A stretch of DNA of 64,000 nucleotides from Marinobacter orientalis (GTDB lineage: Bacteria; Pseudomonadota; Gammaproteobacteria; Pseudomonadales; Oleiphilaceae). Location: positions 62,001-126,000 of the forward strand of contig NZ_SRZX01000007.1 in NCBI RefSeq assembly GCF_004792665.1, in the 5' to 3' direction. Under the pieces are notes generated by a model. That model was given only the letters and a program-made list of their open reading frames with translations. It was not told the origin of the DNA and made no database searches. A program made the translations under genes and the position numbers. Below, in pieces: positions 8,259 to 18,456 of this stretch; the stretch's first letter is position 1; each line of letters opens with the position of its first letter.

Positions 8259-9977
8259 ATGAGCGACATACTCTTCCAGCCTCTCGGCGACCCGATCGCC
8301 GGAGGCGACAACCTGGAAAAGCTGGCGGATATCGATCCGCGCATGACAAGAACCCATTATTTCGACGGCCGCCTGTTGACCGCCGAAGACCTTGAGCGCG
8401 ACCAGATCTATCTGGACCAGCGGTTGCGGGAAGTCGGCAAGGCTCTTGGCAGTGGCATCATTAACGGGCTCGAGCTGAGTTTCAGCACCGATCCGTACCG
8501 GTTGGTTGTCGAGCCCGGCAAGGCCATGACGCCAGCCGGTCGGGTGCTGCATCTGGGTACCCGAATGACCGTGAACCCCGGCGACAAGGCGCTTATCTCG
8601 CAGCTCAACGACGGCCGACACCGCCACTTCAACCGCGGGCTCTACGCGGTGGTTCTGCGTTACGTGGACGTACCCACCGACATAGCCGAGGTTTTCCCCA
8701 CTGACCTGAAGAACCGCCGGGGCTCCGACTATGCACTGGTGACGGAGTCCATCCAGCTTGGACTGGTGCCTCTGCCACTCGCTTTGCCCGCACTCGACAC
8801 TCTGCGGCTGCGCGCGCGACTGATGGCGGAACTGCTGGATAACAAACTGGCCAGCAGCGTGGTGCCCGAAGACTCGGTGGCGCTGGGGGTACTGGCCATT
8901 GCGCAGGACACCCCGCAATGGGTCGACAATGAACTGCTGAGACATCCGATACGCCCGGAGCCGGACCACAATGACCTGCAGGAGGACCTCCACCGTCAGT
9001 ATCAGTCTCTGCTGGGCGATATCATCGGCCATCGCGCCGGGGGTGGGCTGGACCAACCATTTGCCGCTGCCGATTATTTCCCGATCATTCCCCCGGCCGG
9101 CGGGTTGCCCAGGAATGCCGTGGATCCGCAGAAGGGTTATCACAGCTATTTCCCGGCGTCCTTTGATGTTGCTGTTGCACCGGTTCGCGAAGCAGACCTG
9201 GAGCTGATCCGCAGGGAGTCCATGGGGCTTCCGGCCATTGACCTGAACCGGGACAGTGACGTCAGCGTTATGGTGCTGGCCCCGCTCTCAGACAAGGACT
9301 ACTGGACCTTGTCCAGACAGCTGGTTGCCGATAACCCGCCGAACGAACGGGACTTTCTGTACCCCGACCCTCTGGCGCTGCGCCTTTATCGCAAGTCCCC
9401 TTCCCACAACCTGGATACCGACGCCAGTGTCTGGGGCGAAATCTGGAACCGGATCGACAGCGACAGTCTGATCTATGTGAGGCGCCCGGTCCGGGCGGCG
9501 GAAACCGGCATCAGCGGCATCATCCTTGCCCAGGGGGCCAGCATTCCGGATGCGCAACCCGAAAACGACGGTGACGCCGATACCCAACCAGAGGTGCCAA
9601 CCGAGATCGAGGACGAGCACACCATCTTCTTACGCATGGTCAATGTGCCGTCACTGGCAAAAGTCCGGCCCGCGAACAGTGAGGCAGGCGAAGAATCCAT
9701 CAAGGCACTGACCGAAAGCCTGCCCCGGGAGCTCCGGGCCATCCGCGCCGTCCTCGACACCCTGTTAAGGGTTGAGCGGCACTACGACCCGGTTATCTGG
9801 CAAACCCTGGAACAGGCGCAGCAGCAGGACAATCTGCTCAGACTTCGCGATCTCCTCATGGAAGCGGAACCCGATATCGGGAGCACAGCCAGGCACATAA
9901 TCCGCGCAGGTGCGGACCTGGGCCTCGCAGAAAACCTGCTACAGCAATGGAAAGAGCAACTGGACGCCCTTCGCTGA
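8259..9977 (+). CDS. eCIS-associated protein with shared N-terminal module (copy 2)
   Basis: The protein has 572 residues. Residues about 27-110 hold the module seen in the neighbours: RTHYFDGRLLTAEDLERDQ, a helix, SGIINGLEL, then LVVEPGKAMTPAGRVLHLG. This form (F.GR.LTA.DL...Q...R...GI..GL...V.PG.A....GR) is the most canonical of the three. The middle contains long beta and loop segments, and the last 100 residues are helical, charged and possibly coiled (REL.AIRAVLDTLLRVERHYD). Close eCIS synteny supports a structural role, perhaps at the baseplate periphery. No enzymatic motif was found. Confidence 0.72.
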   Translation: MSDILFQPLGDPIAGGDNLEKLADIDPRMTRTHYFDGRLLTAEDLERDQIYLDQRLREVGKALGSGIINGLELSFSTDPYRLVVEPGKAMTPAGRVLHLGTRMTVNPGDKALISQLNDGRHRHFNRGLYAVVLRYVDVPTDIAEVFPTDLKNRRGSDYALVTESIQLGLVPLPLALPALDTLRLRARLMAELLDNKLASSVVPEDSVALGVLAIAQDTPQWVDNELLRHPIRPEPDHNDLQEDLHRQYQSLLGDIIGHRAGGGLDQPFAAADYFPIIPPAGGLPRNAVDPQKGYHSYFPASFDVAVAPVREADLELIRRESMGLPAIDLNRDSDVSVMVLAPLSDKDYWTLSRQLVADNPPNERDFLYPDPLALRLYRKSPSHNLDTDASVWGEIWNRIDSDSLIYVRRPVRAAETGISGIILAQGASIPDAQPENDGDADTQPEVPTEIEDEHTIFLRMVNVPSLAKVRPANSEAGEESIKALTESLPRELRAIRAVLDTLLRVERHYDPVIWQTLEQAQQQDNLLRLRDLLMEAEPDIGSTARHIIRAGADLGLAENLLQQWKEQLDALR

Positions 9978-9987
9978 GGAACCTGCC

Positions 9988-12900
9988 ATGACACTGATAG
10001 CGCTGAACCGACCCGTTCGCAGCGACCACCGCCTGGAACGGGTACACATGTTCCCGGGCAGGCACCTGGGCGAACAGGAACTGGACCGGCAACAGGGCTG
10101 GGCCGACGCCCGACTGTCCCCCCTGCTCCTGCATCGCCACCCGGGCATTGTTCACGGCCTGACACTGGCCGATGAATCACTGGATAGTGTGACGGTGACA
10201 CCCGGCGTAGCCATTGCGGGAAACGGCAGAACCATCCACCTGTTCTCTGAGCTGAAGGCCGGCTGGCAGGCGCTGATCGACCAATACCTGGAGTCGGTAG
10301 CCAGCAATGATCCCACTGGCATCTACTACCTGACCCTCAGCCAGGAACTGCGCCACGTAGACAGTCCCGGAGTGGAACCCTGTCAGCGAGCGGAGTTCGA
10401 TCCCACCCGCGATTCCCAGTTAACCACCGTTACCACCGCCGCCCTGCGTCGGCTGGCCATTGCCGGTGCCTCTGCCAGCGATCTGGATCGTTCACTGATC
10501 GAAAACCGGGTCGCTGTGGCGGGTGTCAGCGCCGATTTGCTGAGAAACCATCCCGACTCCGTGCCGGTGGCCCTGGTGTGCGTGGCGCCGGGCGCCGAGG
10601 ATGCACCCGAAGTGAAATGGGTTTCCCCCGAAGCCGGGCGCTACATGGCCACTGCAGACAGTGGGTATCAGGTGTTACTGGCCCAGACCAGAACCGCTAT
10701 CAACCGGGTAATGGAAAAGCTCCGTGACAGCGGAACGTCTGGCCCTTCAGAACAGCATCTGTTCCTGAAATCCAACCTTGGCCTGGACTACCTGCCGGCA
10801 GCAGGACAGCTACCCGTCAGCTGGCTGCACCGCCCCGAGTCTGCTGAAGTGCAGATGACCGGGCTGCACGAGCACATTGGCCTGGATATGATTCCGGTAC
10901 CGGAAGACCGGATAGCTGACCTGATTCATCGCCACCTCCCTTCCCGGCCGGTTAACCTTCACCATCCCGCGGGAGAACGCCTGCGGTTGCTGATTGCTCT
11001 CAACCCTGCCGACTATCGTCCGGATCTTCTGGACATCCCACCGACTGACAAACGGCTTGAGGATGATCTCTACCGGTACCAGATGCGCGCACACCAGGCA
11101 TGGATGAGCTGGAAATCCCAGTTCTATCGCCTGTACCACATTGTCCCCAGCCATGAACCACCGGTTGGCAGAACGGAGGAAGAACGGGCCCTGGAACGGA
11201 CCATCCACGATCCTGACAGGCTGGGCGATCTGGGCCTGCCGAAGGCGGAGAATGCGCCGGTCACACCGGACACTTTCTTCACGGAGCTGAGAACGAATTC
11301 AGAGGGTGGCCCTGAAACGCCGGTCTACCCCTATGACCAGCCCCAGCCGGAGCCGCCGGAAGACTACCGGGCCTGGATCGCCAGACAGGAGGATGGCGGC
11401 AGCCAGTCACCCGATGCGACACAACCGGATGAGGACGGCCTGGTGGTCCGCTACGCGGCACTGCTGGTGAACATCGAAGAGACCCGCAACCAGATCCGCA
11501 ACCTGACCAGCCGCGGTGGCCGCCTTAGAGACTTCCTGCTCTTGCAACGCCAGCAACTGGACGTTCAGTCTGCCTCTCTTTCTGCCCTCGCCCGGGGAGT
11601 GGCTTCCGGCACCAACGCGTCCAAGGGTAAGGGTACGCTTCAGTACAGCTACGCCCTGAGTCCCGACGCCTACAATGTGGCCAGCGCCCAGGAGAACCAG
11701 CGGCTCTATGGGGGGGTTTCGAAAGCTTTAAAGAGCAGCGGTGGCCGTAAAGGCAGTGCCATGGAGTTACTGGAAAAGAGCGCCGTCAAGCGGGCCTCTG
11801 TGCAGGAGGACACCCTGCTACGGAAAAACCCGGATAACACCTCTGCCATCGAGATCATGGCACAAACCCATGGGCAGCCGCTGGCACCTCTCGGGGGCAA
11901 CACGCCGGTGATGAAGCAGTCTTTCACACCGTTTGTCTCCGGATTCACGGTGATGGAAGACGCCAGCCCCGCTGCCGCCCAGTATCAGAAAAACCACGCC
12001 AAGCTACTCGAGCTGAACACCCTCGCCGACCAGCAGCTGGACAAGGGTGATGCCAGAAATCTCAACAAGCTGTTCAAACCAGAGCAACTTGTCGATCCGG
12101 GAAAGCTGAACACCAGCCAGGGCGACAACAACAAGGTCATCAAGGATCAGTACGATGCGCTACTCGATGCAGGCAAAGCTCTGACCCGCTGGATCAGGGG
12201 CACAGAATCCCGCTTCAACGATCTCGAACGGAAACGGGAAGCAAAGATCAGTCAGCTCAATCGTCTTGAAGCGGAAGCGAAAAAACTTTCCGCCAGTATC
12301 CGCATTGCCAGGGAGAAACTGGACAGTCTTGCCCAGGCGCTGAATGAGCAAAAAGGCGATTACTCGCTTGCCCAACAGCTGCTGATGGAAGACTGGCAGC
12401 GGGTGCAGAAACGCAATGAAGCACGCTCACGCATACTCACCGCCGGGATCAGGGCGCTCTGGTATATACGGGTGCGCAGCGCCGAGGCTTCACTGCCCGC
12501 GGCAGACCCGTTGACACTCCGCTTCCGGCGGGGCAATGACGAAATGCCCGCCTGTGCCCCGGATAAGACGGTTGATTTACCCGAATCCCTCGCCGGCTTC
12601 ATGGATACGGTCGCGGAAATTCCAGTTTCGGACTGGGCGGTACTCCAGCCAGTCATTCCCCGGGTTCCACTCAACCTCAACATTTCTGTCATCGGGCAGT
12701 ATCGCAAGATCCGCCTGCAGGAGAAGCAACAGAAGCAGGAGACAGGACAGATATCCACGGCCCTCCAGGGACGGTTAAAGACCCTCAGGCTGAATAACCG
12801 GGCGCTTCTGACCGGCATGACGCAGAAAGTTTTCCCGGCAAAGGCCGACAGTATGCGGCAGAGTCAGCAGCAGAATTCCCGGGTACTGTCGCTGGAGGAT

Positions 12901-13500
12901 GCGATCACCACAAAATCCGCCCCGCTCCGGAAAAAGGCTCAGGAACTGCTCAACAACCTGGAACTGGCGCAAAGCTGTCTTCTGCAGCACCTCCGCGGCC
13001 TGTCAGGCTCACTGCGGCTGACCTGGGGCCAGTTGGCCGAGGATAACCAGCTCCGGGTCGCGGATGTCAGCCGCTGGCCAGGCCTGGAGCGGGCAGAAAA
13101 GGAAGACTTCAACCGGGTACGCACCATCTCCGAACTGGTGACGTGGTGGTTCAGGCAGCTTGACGGCAAGCCCTCCGGCGAGAGCCGGCAAGCCATGGAG
13201 AACATGATCCGGGCGACCCTGATTGTGGCCTCCCTGGGAGATCCGGAAGACATCATCCGGGGCCAGGTGACCGCACCCCCACGGGTTATCAGGCCCGGTG
13301 AGCGACTGCGGGTCCGGCTGAACCGGTTTCCTCTGCCGGGTACCGAACTCCAGCTGCTGGACGACCATCAGAGGGTCTCCGCTGTGTTATCCGTTGAGGA
13401 CCAGGTGGCCGACAGTACCGAGGTAAGCATCACCCGGGTATTACAGAAAAATATCCGGATAAGCAGCCAGTCCACGGTTATTGGCAAGTTACGGAGGTAA
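9988..13500 (+). CDS. Large eCIS-associated protein with shared N-terminal module and coiled coil (copy 3)
   Basis: I start it at ATG 9988, which has GAGGA nine bases upstream and follows the previous stop by ten bases, giving 1170 residues. Residues about 17-95 repeat the module of the two preceding genes (HMFPGRHLGEQELDRQQ, GIVHGLTL, VTVTPGVAIAGNGRTIHL). Residues about 720-820 are a charged Glu/Lys/Arg/Leu heptad-like region, likely coiled coil, and a beta domain (RPGERLRVRLNRFPLPG) lies near the C-terminus. Its length and helix content might suit a tape measure or fibre, but I see none of the hydrophobic repeats of tape-measure proteins. Function is unassigned. Confidence 0.7.
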   Translation: MTLIALNRPVRSDHRLERVHMFPGRHLGEQELDRQQGWADARLSPLLLHRHPGIVHGLTLADESLDSVTVTPGVAIAGNGRTIHLFSELKAGWQALIDQYLESVASNDPTGIYYLTLSQELRHVDSPGVEPCQRAEFDPTRDSQLTTVTTAALRRLAIAGASASDLDRSLIENRVAVAGVSADLLRNHPDSVPVALVCVAPGAEDAPEVKWVSPEAGRYMATADSGYQVLLAQTRTAINRVMEKLRDSGTSGPSEQHLFLKSNLGLDYLPAAGQLPVSWLHRPESAEVQMTGLHEHIGLDMIPVPEDRIADLIHRHLPSRPVNLHHPAGERLRLLIALNPADYRPDLLDIPPTDKRLEDDLYRYQMRAHQAWMSWKSQFYRLYHIVPSHEPPVGRTEEERALERTIHDPDRLGDLGLPKAENAPVTPDTFFTELRTNSEGGPETPVYPYDQPQPEPPEDYRAWIARQEDGGSQSPDATQPDEDGLVVRYAALLVNIEETRNQIRNLTSRGGRLRDFLLLQRQQLDVQSASLSALARGVASGTNASKGKGTLQYSYALSPDAYNVASAQENQRLYGGVSKALKSSGGRKGSAMELLEKSAVKRASVQEDTLLRKNPDNTSAIEIMAQTHGQPLAPLGGNTPVMKQSFTPFVSGFTVMEDASPAAAQYQKNHAKLLELNTLADQQLDKGDARNLNKLFKPEQLVDPGKLNTSQGDNNKVIKDQYDALLDAGKALTRWIRGTESRFNDLERKREAKISQLNRLEAEAKKLSASIRIAREKLDSLAQALNEQKGDYSLAQQLLMEDWQRVQKRNEARSRILTAGIRALWYIRVRSAEASLPAADPLTLRFRRGNDEMPACAPDKTVDLPESLAGFMDTVAEIPVSDWAVLQPVIPRVPLNLNISVIGQYRKIRLQEKQQKQETGQISTALQGRLKTLRLNNRALLTGMTQKVFPAKADSMRQSQQQNSRVLSLEDAITTKSAPLRKKAQELLNNLELAQSCLLQHLRGLSGSLRLTWGQLAEDNQLRVADVSRWPGLERAEKEDFNRVRTISELVTWWFRQLDGKPSGESRQAMENMIRATLIVASLGDPEDIIRGQVTAPPRVIRPGERLRVRLNRFPLPGTELQLLDDHQRVSAVLSVEDQVADSTEVSITRVLQKNIRISSQSTVIGKLRR

Positions 13501-13506
13501 ACCGGA

Positions 13507-15048
13507 GTGACCCTGCCGCAGCAACCAGACACCACCCGAATCCACAGGCTAATCGTGCGGGGCCCTTCCGGGACCCGCCAGCGCCTGTTACCAAAGCTGG
13601 AGGCCAGCCATTGGCCGGCACCCACGGATGGCAGCTGGGTGCTGGTTCGTCAGGTTGCGGCCTCTGCCGGCAAAAGCCGGTTGGCCAGCGAACTGGTGGA
13701 AAAGGCACGCCAGCAGATCAACAGCGGGGATCCTTCCGAGGTCGTGCGCTTCGCCAGCCTGGCAGCATTGGTCGCTGCCCTCATCACCGATCTATCCAGG
13801 GGCATCGCCTCCCAACGCTGGTACTGGCAGCGTTGGTCCCGGTTCTGGCCGCTGCCAGCCGGAGATGCCATACAGCAGGTGATGCAGGAGCATCCCCGTG
13901 AACTGGTTTCTGTCTGCCATCTCCTGGCCTCTGAAGGAAATCTGATTGATGTCTGGCAGCGTCTTTCTGCGGAGAATAGTAGTGCCGTGCTGTCTGCTCT
14001 GTGTCACGAACTCGGACTGACGCACCACACTCGCGGCTCCGCCACGGCAGACCCAAAGACTGACAGCCCCGGGATGGTCATTCCATCCCGCCAGGTTCGG
14101 CGCTGGCAGCCGATATTTGCAACGTTGCCCGATACCGATCCACGCTCAACGCTGGCTGCCCTTGTTATTGCCACAGAGTCTGCAACAGTGGCACTTCTTG
14201 CCGAACCAGCCACCACCCTGGCCAGTATCCGGGAGCGCATGAAGCACTCTGGCGAGCCCCCTCAACCTTCGCACAGCGTCCTGACACTAAACGGCACTGG
14301 CAGTCATGCCGGTGACAGGTTACACACACCTGGGCCTCAACAGAGCTCCGGCGCTACCGATTCCCATGCAGCCAGTCAGGACAATGAACCCGGACCGCAA
14401 ACCACAAGCGAATCACCGGCCATCCGCATAGGCACTAACACTCCAGCAATCCCTGAGCTCTCTGGAGCTGGCGGTGGACTGACCGCCCCCGATGCAGACA
14501 CAGAAGCGCTGTCAGCCGCATACGACCTCCCGCAGAACCAGAGTCTGGCTATCCGCTCAGACAGGGTACGCACAGACATGGGGGGAGCGCTCTACCTGCT
14601 CAATATCCTTAATCGGCCGCCCATACAGGCCATCATGGAACAGGCCTGGCAGACACTTCCCAGTGGCTGGGCCTGGCTCTATCGACTGGCCCGGGAACTG
14701 GATCTGGACCAGGAAGACCCGTTGTGTGCCTTTCTGGCTGAGCGGCTTGGCCTGGAGTCCGTAGCGGAACTGGAATCATTGCCACAGCTGCCGCAGCGAC
14801 AGGCCGTGCTGTCGCTGGCCGGGCAATGGTTCAGCTGGGAGGATCTCTGGTCTCCCACGCTGATCCGGGTTCCGGCTGAACTGGCCTATACACCCGGACA
14901 CCTGGATCTGTACCTGGATAACAGCCAGGTACGACTGGAGTTGCGTCTGGCGGGACTGGATCTCAATCCGGGCTGGCTTCCCTGGCTGGGCACGGTAGTG
15001 ACCTTTCATTTTGACCATTTCCCGCACCTGCAGAGGGCCACGTCGTGA
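13507..15048 (+). CDS. eCIS-associated protein with conserved C-terminal domain, function unknown
   Basis: The GTG start at 13507 is supported by GGAGG at 13493-13497, inside the end of the previous gene. The 513-residue product has a helical N-terminal part (1-250), a Ser/Thr/Pro/Gly-rich linker (about 255-345), and a folded C-terminal part beginning with GGALYLLNILNRPP and ending in AYTPGHLDLYLDN then GLDLNPGWLPWLGTVVTFHF. From memory, the ending GLD.NPGW.PWLG.VV.FH recurs in proteins of other eCIS loci just upstream of DUF4255, as here. Its stop overlaps the next start. Role unknown. Confidence 0.68.
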   Translation: MTLPQQPDTTRIHRLIVRGPSGTRQRLLPKLEASHWPAPTDGSWVLVRQVAASAGKSRLASELVEKARQQINSGDPSEVVRFASLAALVAALITDLSRGIASQRWYWQRWSRFWPLPAGDAIQQVMQEHPRELVSVCHLLASEGNLIDVWQRLSAENSSAVLSALCHELGLTHHTRGSATADPKTDSPGMVIPSRQVRRWQPIFATLPDTDPRSTLAALVIATESATVALLAEPATTLASIRERMKHSGEPPQPSHSVLTLNGTGSHAGDRLHTPGPQQSSGATDSHAASQDNEPGPQTTSESPAIRIGTNTPAIPELSGAGGGLTAPDADTEALSAAYDLPQNQSLAIRSDRVRTDMGGALYLLNILNRPPIQAIMEQAWQTLPSGWAWLYRLARELDLDQEDPLCAFLAERLGLESVAELESLPQLPQRQAVLSLAGQWFSWEDLWSPTLIRVPAELAYTPGHLDLYLDNSQVRLELRLAGLDLNPGWLPWLGTVVTFHFDHFPHLQRATS

Positions 15049-15635
15049 GCAACTACACCATTATCGAACGCGTCAGCGAGGAACTGCGACGGCAGATTTT
15101 CTCCGCCCTGGACGAGGCACCGGACACCGAGTTCTCCGTAACCGATGCAGCTACCAATATCGCCCTGGAAGCGCCGGGGGAAAACCTCAACAACCAGGTG
15201 GTGGTCAGCCTTTACCTGTATCACATCAGCCAGCAGCAGCGGCCGCGTAACCCAATGCCCCTGCGGTCCGGAGCCGGTGAAGAAAAACGCCCGCCGCTTC
15301 CACTGCAACTGAGATACCTTCTGCTTCCGGTCGACAATGAGACCAATAATCAGCTGATGCTGGGGCGCATTCTTCAACACTTCCATGACCACCCGGTACT
15401 GGAATCCATCGCCGGGGAAGCTCCGGACAGCAGCTTCGGGCGCGGACAGGACCAGATTCGTGTGATGGCGGAAGACATTCCCCTGGAGCAGCTTACCCAG
15501 TTATGGAATGCCTTCAGTCAGCCCATGCGACTGGCCACCATTCTGCGGGTGGACGGTGTCGCCATTGATTCGTATCGCAGCCCTCACCAGTACGGACCGG
15601 TTCGCGAAGCCTATACCGTGCTGGGCCAGAAATAA
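15045..15635 (+). CDS. DUF4255 tube-terminator protein (Afp16-like)
   Basis: The 196-residue protein starts at a GTG whose last bases overlap the preceding TGA. It has the DUF4255 pattern: an N-terminal helix (IIERVSEELRRQIFSAL), then VVVSLYLYHISQQQ, LPLQLRYLLLPVDNETNNQ, LGRILQHFHDHPVL, and an ending with LRLATI-like LATILRVDGVAID. Members cap the inner tube and sheath of Afp/PVC-type particles. Length and position next to the AAA+ ATPase fit the family. This gene is the best single marker that the locus is an eCIS and not a T6SS. Confidence 0.88.
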   Translation: MSNYTIIERVSEELRRQIFSALDEAPDTEFSVTDAATNIALEAPGENLNNQVVVSLYLYHISQQQRPRNPMPLRSGAGEEKRPPLPLQLRYLLLPVDNETNNQLMLGRILQHFHDHPVLESIAGEAPDSSFGRGQDQIRVMAEDIPLEQLTQLWNAFSQPMRLATILRVDGVAIDSYRSPHQYGPVREAYTVLGQK

Positions 15636-15656
15636 CCCGAGGCAAAGGACAGAACC

Positions 15657-16334
15657 ATGAGCAACAACCCGGTAATCGTCGCCCAAGCCTTGATCAGTGG
15701 CCGTGTACTGGACCAGGTTCAGAACCTGCCTGTCTCACGGGGACTCACCCTCAGCCTCTGGTACCGGCCTGCGCCGGAAGGGGATGCCGAAGCCGGCGAA
15801 TACCGGCCAGCCGGCTTCTACAAAAAGGTGACCAGTGACGGCTACTTCTGCTTCTCCGCCAGTGGCGGCCCGGTTTTCGGCGATCGCTCCCCGATGCCGG
15901 ACATGCAATTCCGGCTGGATGCCGAGGCGCCCGGTTATCAACCGCTCAGCCACAACTTCGAGCTGGCTTCGGAACAACTGACCAGCACCGATTCGGATCT
16001 CGACCTGGCCGGAGAAAGCCGGGAAGTCACACGCATCGCCGGCCCATTCGACGACCTCACCCTGGAGCTCTCTCCCAAACCGTTGCGCCTTACCGGGCAG
16101 ATTTTGCGGGATGGTGATCCGGAAACCCCACTGGGTAATGCCGAGGTAACGGTCTCCGCCCCGGAGACGCGCCCGGCCGTTACCACGGACGACCGCGGGT
16201 TCTTTGCCATCGATAACCTGCCCCTGGCGCGGGAAATCACCCTGACTCTGAGCGATGGCAGTGACGACCTCACCCGCACCATCCGACTCGACTACGGGCA
16301 GCCGGTGAACAACCACCGGTTCATTTTCCGGTAG
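15657..16334 (+). CDS. Small eCIS-associated beta-domain protein (carboxypeptidase-regulatory-like fold)
   Basis: The protein has 225 residues and no signal peptide. An N-terminal half with several beta strands (GLTLSLWYRP, GYFCFSASGGPVFG) is followed at about 125-210 by a sandwich resembling carboxypeptidase-regulatory or Ig-like modules: LTGQILRDGD, PLGNAEVTVSAPE, TTDDRGFFAIDNLPL, ITLTLSDG. Such modules are structural or binding domains. It lies 21 bases after DUF4255 and ends four bases before the ATPase gene, so it is part of the eCIS operon. An accessory structural role is an inference. Confidence 0.68.
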   Translation: MSNNPVIVAQALISGRVLDQVQNLPVSRGLTLSLWYRPAPEGDAEAGEYRPAGFYKKVTSDGYFCFSASGGPVFGDRSPMPDMQFRLDAEAPGYQPLSHNFELASEQLTSTDSDLDLAGESREVTRIAGPFDDLTLELSPKPLRLTGQILRDGDPETPLGNAEVTVSAPETRPAVTTDDRGFFAIDNLPLAREITLTLSDGSDDLTRTIRLDYGQPVNNHRFIFR

Positions 16335-16338
16335 ACCG

Positions 16339-18453
16339 GTGACCACCATGACCCTGCAAGAGCAACTGGACGGCTATCAGAACGATCAGGACTACCTGAC
16401 CGACGTCCTGCAACTGATTACCCTGCAAATGGAACAGGCGGTGGCCCATTTCCGGGCAGTGCGAGGCGACCATAACCGGGAGGGCTTCCTGGGCCTGTTC
16501 CTGGATGACGAGGATATAGACCGGAACCTGGCAGAGCTCAAGGAGACCGGCAATTCCCCTGCAACGCCTGAAAACATTCGCCGGCTGCGGCAGCAGATCA
16601 TTCTGCAAACCCGGGCCACACCCCATAAACTGCCGCCCCAGAGGCTGGCCGAAGCCCTTGGCCTGGGCCAGCAGGAAACAGACCTGGTGTTGTACCTGCT
16701 GGCCGGAGAAACAGACCCCCGCTTCGCCCGGGTGTGGGCTTTCCTGCAGGACGATGTTCAACGCCGCTACCTGACACCCGGGCTGGTGGATCACCTTTCT
16801 GACCTGCCCCGTTCGAGCCGGTCAGCAACGGACATCCGGGCCATGCTATCCGCTAAAGCGCCCCTGATACGGCACCGGGTCGTGTTAGTGACCGAGCCCC
16901 AACGGCCATTGCTGGAACGCCCCCTGCAACTGGATGACCGCATTGTTGATTTCCTGCTGGGCCGGAACACCATTGATCGCCGACTGGCGGGCTATCTGGA
17001 GCTCTTACCCTACCCGCAGCCCCGCCTTCGCCCGCCATTGACGGAAGCCCTGACGGGACTGGTGAAGAATCCGGGCGGCATCCAACCCCTGCCCCCGCTG
17101 CAACTGACCGGCGAGCCGGGCCAGGATCACGACCTGTGGCTGGCCCGTAAGCGTGGCCAGAACCTGCTTCGTGTACGGACAGAAACGTGGATTGGAACGT
17201 CAGAATGGCAGGAAAGCCTCTACGCTCTCCGTCGGGAGCAACGGCTGCATAATGCGCTGGTCAGTGTACCCCGGTCCGAACGGATGTCGCCGGAGCAGCA
17301 GTCCGCCCTGCTTGAGTTGCTGCCAGACAACCTGATCCTGCAGACAGAAACAGCGGGCGCGCCCTCACCGGTGGTGGAAATTGCGCTTCCAATCCCCTCA
17401 CCGGAAACACGGGAACTGACCTGGCAGCAGCACCTGCCAAAGCACTGGCTGGACCTGCAACCAGCCGGGCTGGTTCCCGACGTTGCTCGGCGGTACAGAC
17501 TGACGCCGGCCAGGATTGCCGGAATCAGCCAGCGCCTGAGCCATCACCTGCAACTCAGCCCGGACTTCAATGCGGAAGACCTCAAGGCACTGTGCAAATC
17601 CGCAGCGGCGGAACCCATGAGCACCGGTGCCCAACGCATGAAGACCAGCCAGGGCTGGCAACAGCTGGTCCTGCCCAAAGCGAGTAAAGGTCTGCTGGAA
17701 GAGCTGATTCTGCGCGCCAGTCATCAACAGCAGGTGCTCGGCAACTGGAGGATGGACCAGCTGTTCGGGCAGCAACCCGGACTGAGCGCACTGTTCGTGG
17801 GCCCTTCCGGCACCGGCAAGACCCTGGCAGCGGGCGTCGTGGCCCGGGAACTCGGGCTGGAGCTATACCGTATTGACCTGGCCACTGTGGTCAGCAAATA
17901 CATCGGTGAAACCGAGAAAAACCTGCAGAGCATATTTGACCATGCTGCCAGGGCGGATGTGGTGCTTTTCTTCGATGAGGCGGACGCGCTGTTCGGCAAG
18001 CGCTCCGAAGTCAAGGATGCCCATGACCGCTACGCCAACATTGAGACCAGCTACCTGCTGCAGAAGATCGAGGCCCATACCGGCGTCTGCATACTCGCCT
18101 CCAACCTGGCCCAGAACATTGATGACGCCTTTATGCGCCGCATCCAGGTGGTGGTGGAATTCCCCTTCCCCGGCCCGAAGGAGCGCGAGAGGATCTGGGG
18201 CCAGCTGCTCACCACCTCTGCTCCCATCCGGGACGATCTGGACCTGCCGTTCCTCGCGCGCCAGTTCGAGCTGACCGGTGCCAACATCAAGAGTATTCTG
18301 CTGCTGGCCGGCTGCTACGCTGCTGGCGAACAGCAATCTATCGGTATGGAGCACCTGGTGAGGGCCATCGCCCGGGAATACAGCAAACTGGGTAAACCCC
18401 TGAGCAAAACCCTGTTTGGTCCCTACTATAGCCGCCTGCGGCAGTGGGAGTAG
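16339..18453 (+). CDS. AAA+ ATPase of the eCIS (Afp15-like)
   Basis: The 704-residue protein has a poorly conserved helical N-terminal half and a C-terminal AAA+ domain. Walker A GPSGTGKT is at about 488-495, Walker B VVLFFDEADALFG at about 541-553, followed by RSEVKDAHDRYAN and sensor and arginine-finger segments (ILASNLAQNIDDAFMRRI). This arrangement matches Afp15/PVC15, the ATPase needed for assembly of these particles. GTG 16339 or ATG 16348 could be the start; neither has a strong ribosome site. The gene sits between the DUF4255 region and the putative cargo gene, as in other eCIS loci. Confidence 0.88.
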   Translation: MTTMTLQEQLDGYQNDQDYLTDVLQLITLQMEQAVAHFRAVRGDHNREGFLGLFLDDEDIDRNLAELKETGNSPATPENIRRLRQQIILQTRATPHKLPPQRLAEALGLGQQETDLVLYLLAGETDPRFARVWAFLQDDVQRRYLTPGLVDHLSDLPRSSRSATDIRAMLSAKAPLIRHRVVLVTEPQRPLLERPLQLDDRIVDFLLGRNTIDRRLAGYLELLPYPQPRLRPPLTEALTGLVKNPGGIQPLPPLQLTGEPGQDHDLWLARKRGQNLLRVRTETWIGTSEWQESLYALRREQRLHNALVSVPRSERMSPEQQSALLELLPDNLILQTETAGAPSPVVEIALPIPSPETRELTWQQHLPKHWLDLQPAGLVPDVARRYRLTPARIAGISQRLSHHLQLSPDFNAEDLKALCKSAAAEPMSTGAQRMKTSQGWQQLVLPKASKGLLEELILRASHQQQVLGNWRMDQLFGQQPGLSALFVGPSGTGKTLAAGVVARELGLELYRIDLATVVSKYIGETEKNLQSIFDHAARADVVLFFDEADALFGKRSEVKDAHDRYANIETSYLLQKIEAHTGVCILASNLAQNIDDAFMRRIQVVVEFPFPGPKERERIWGQLLTTSAPIRDDLDLPFLARQFELTGANIKSILLLAGCYAAGEQQSIGMEHLVRAIAREYSKLGKPLSKTLFGPYYSRLRQWE

Positions 18454-18456
18454 ACC

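Noticed and set aside
13640-13690. Possible nucleotide-binding loop (AASAGKS) in the 513-residue eCIS protein
   Set aside because: It lacks the leading Gly of a P-loop and there is no Walker B or other ATPase motif.
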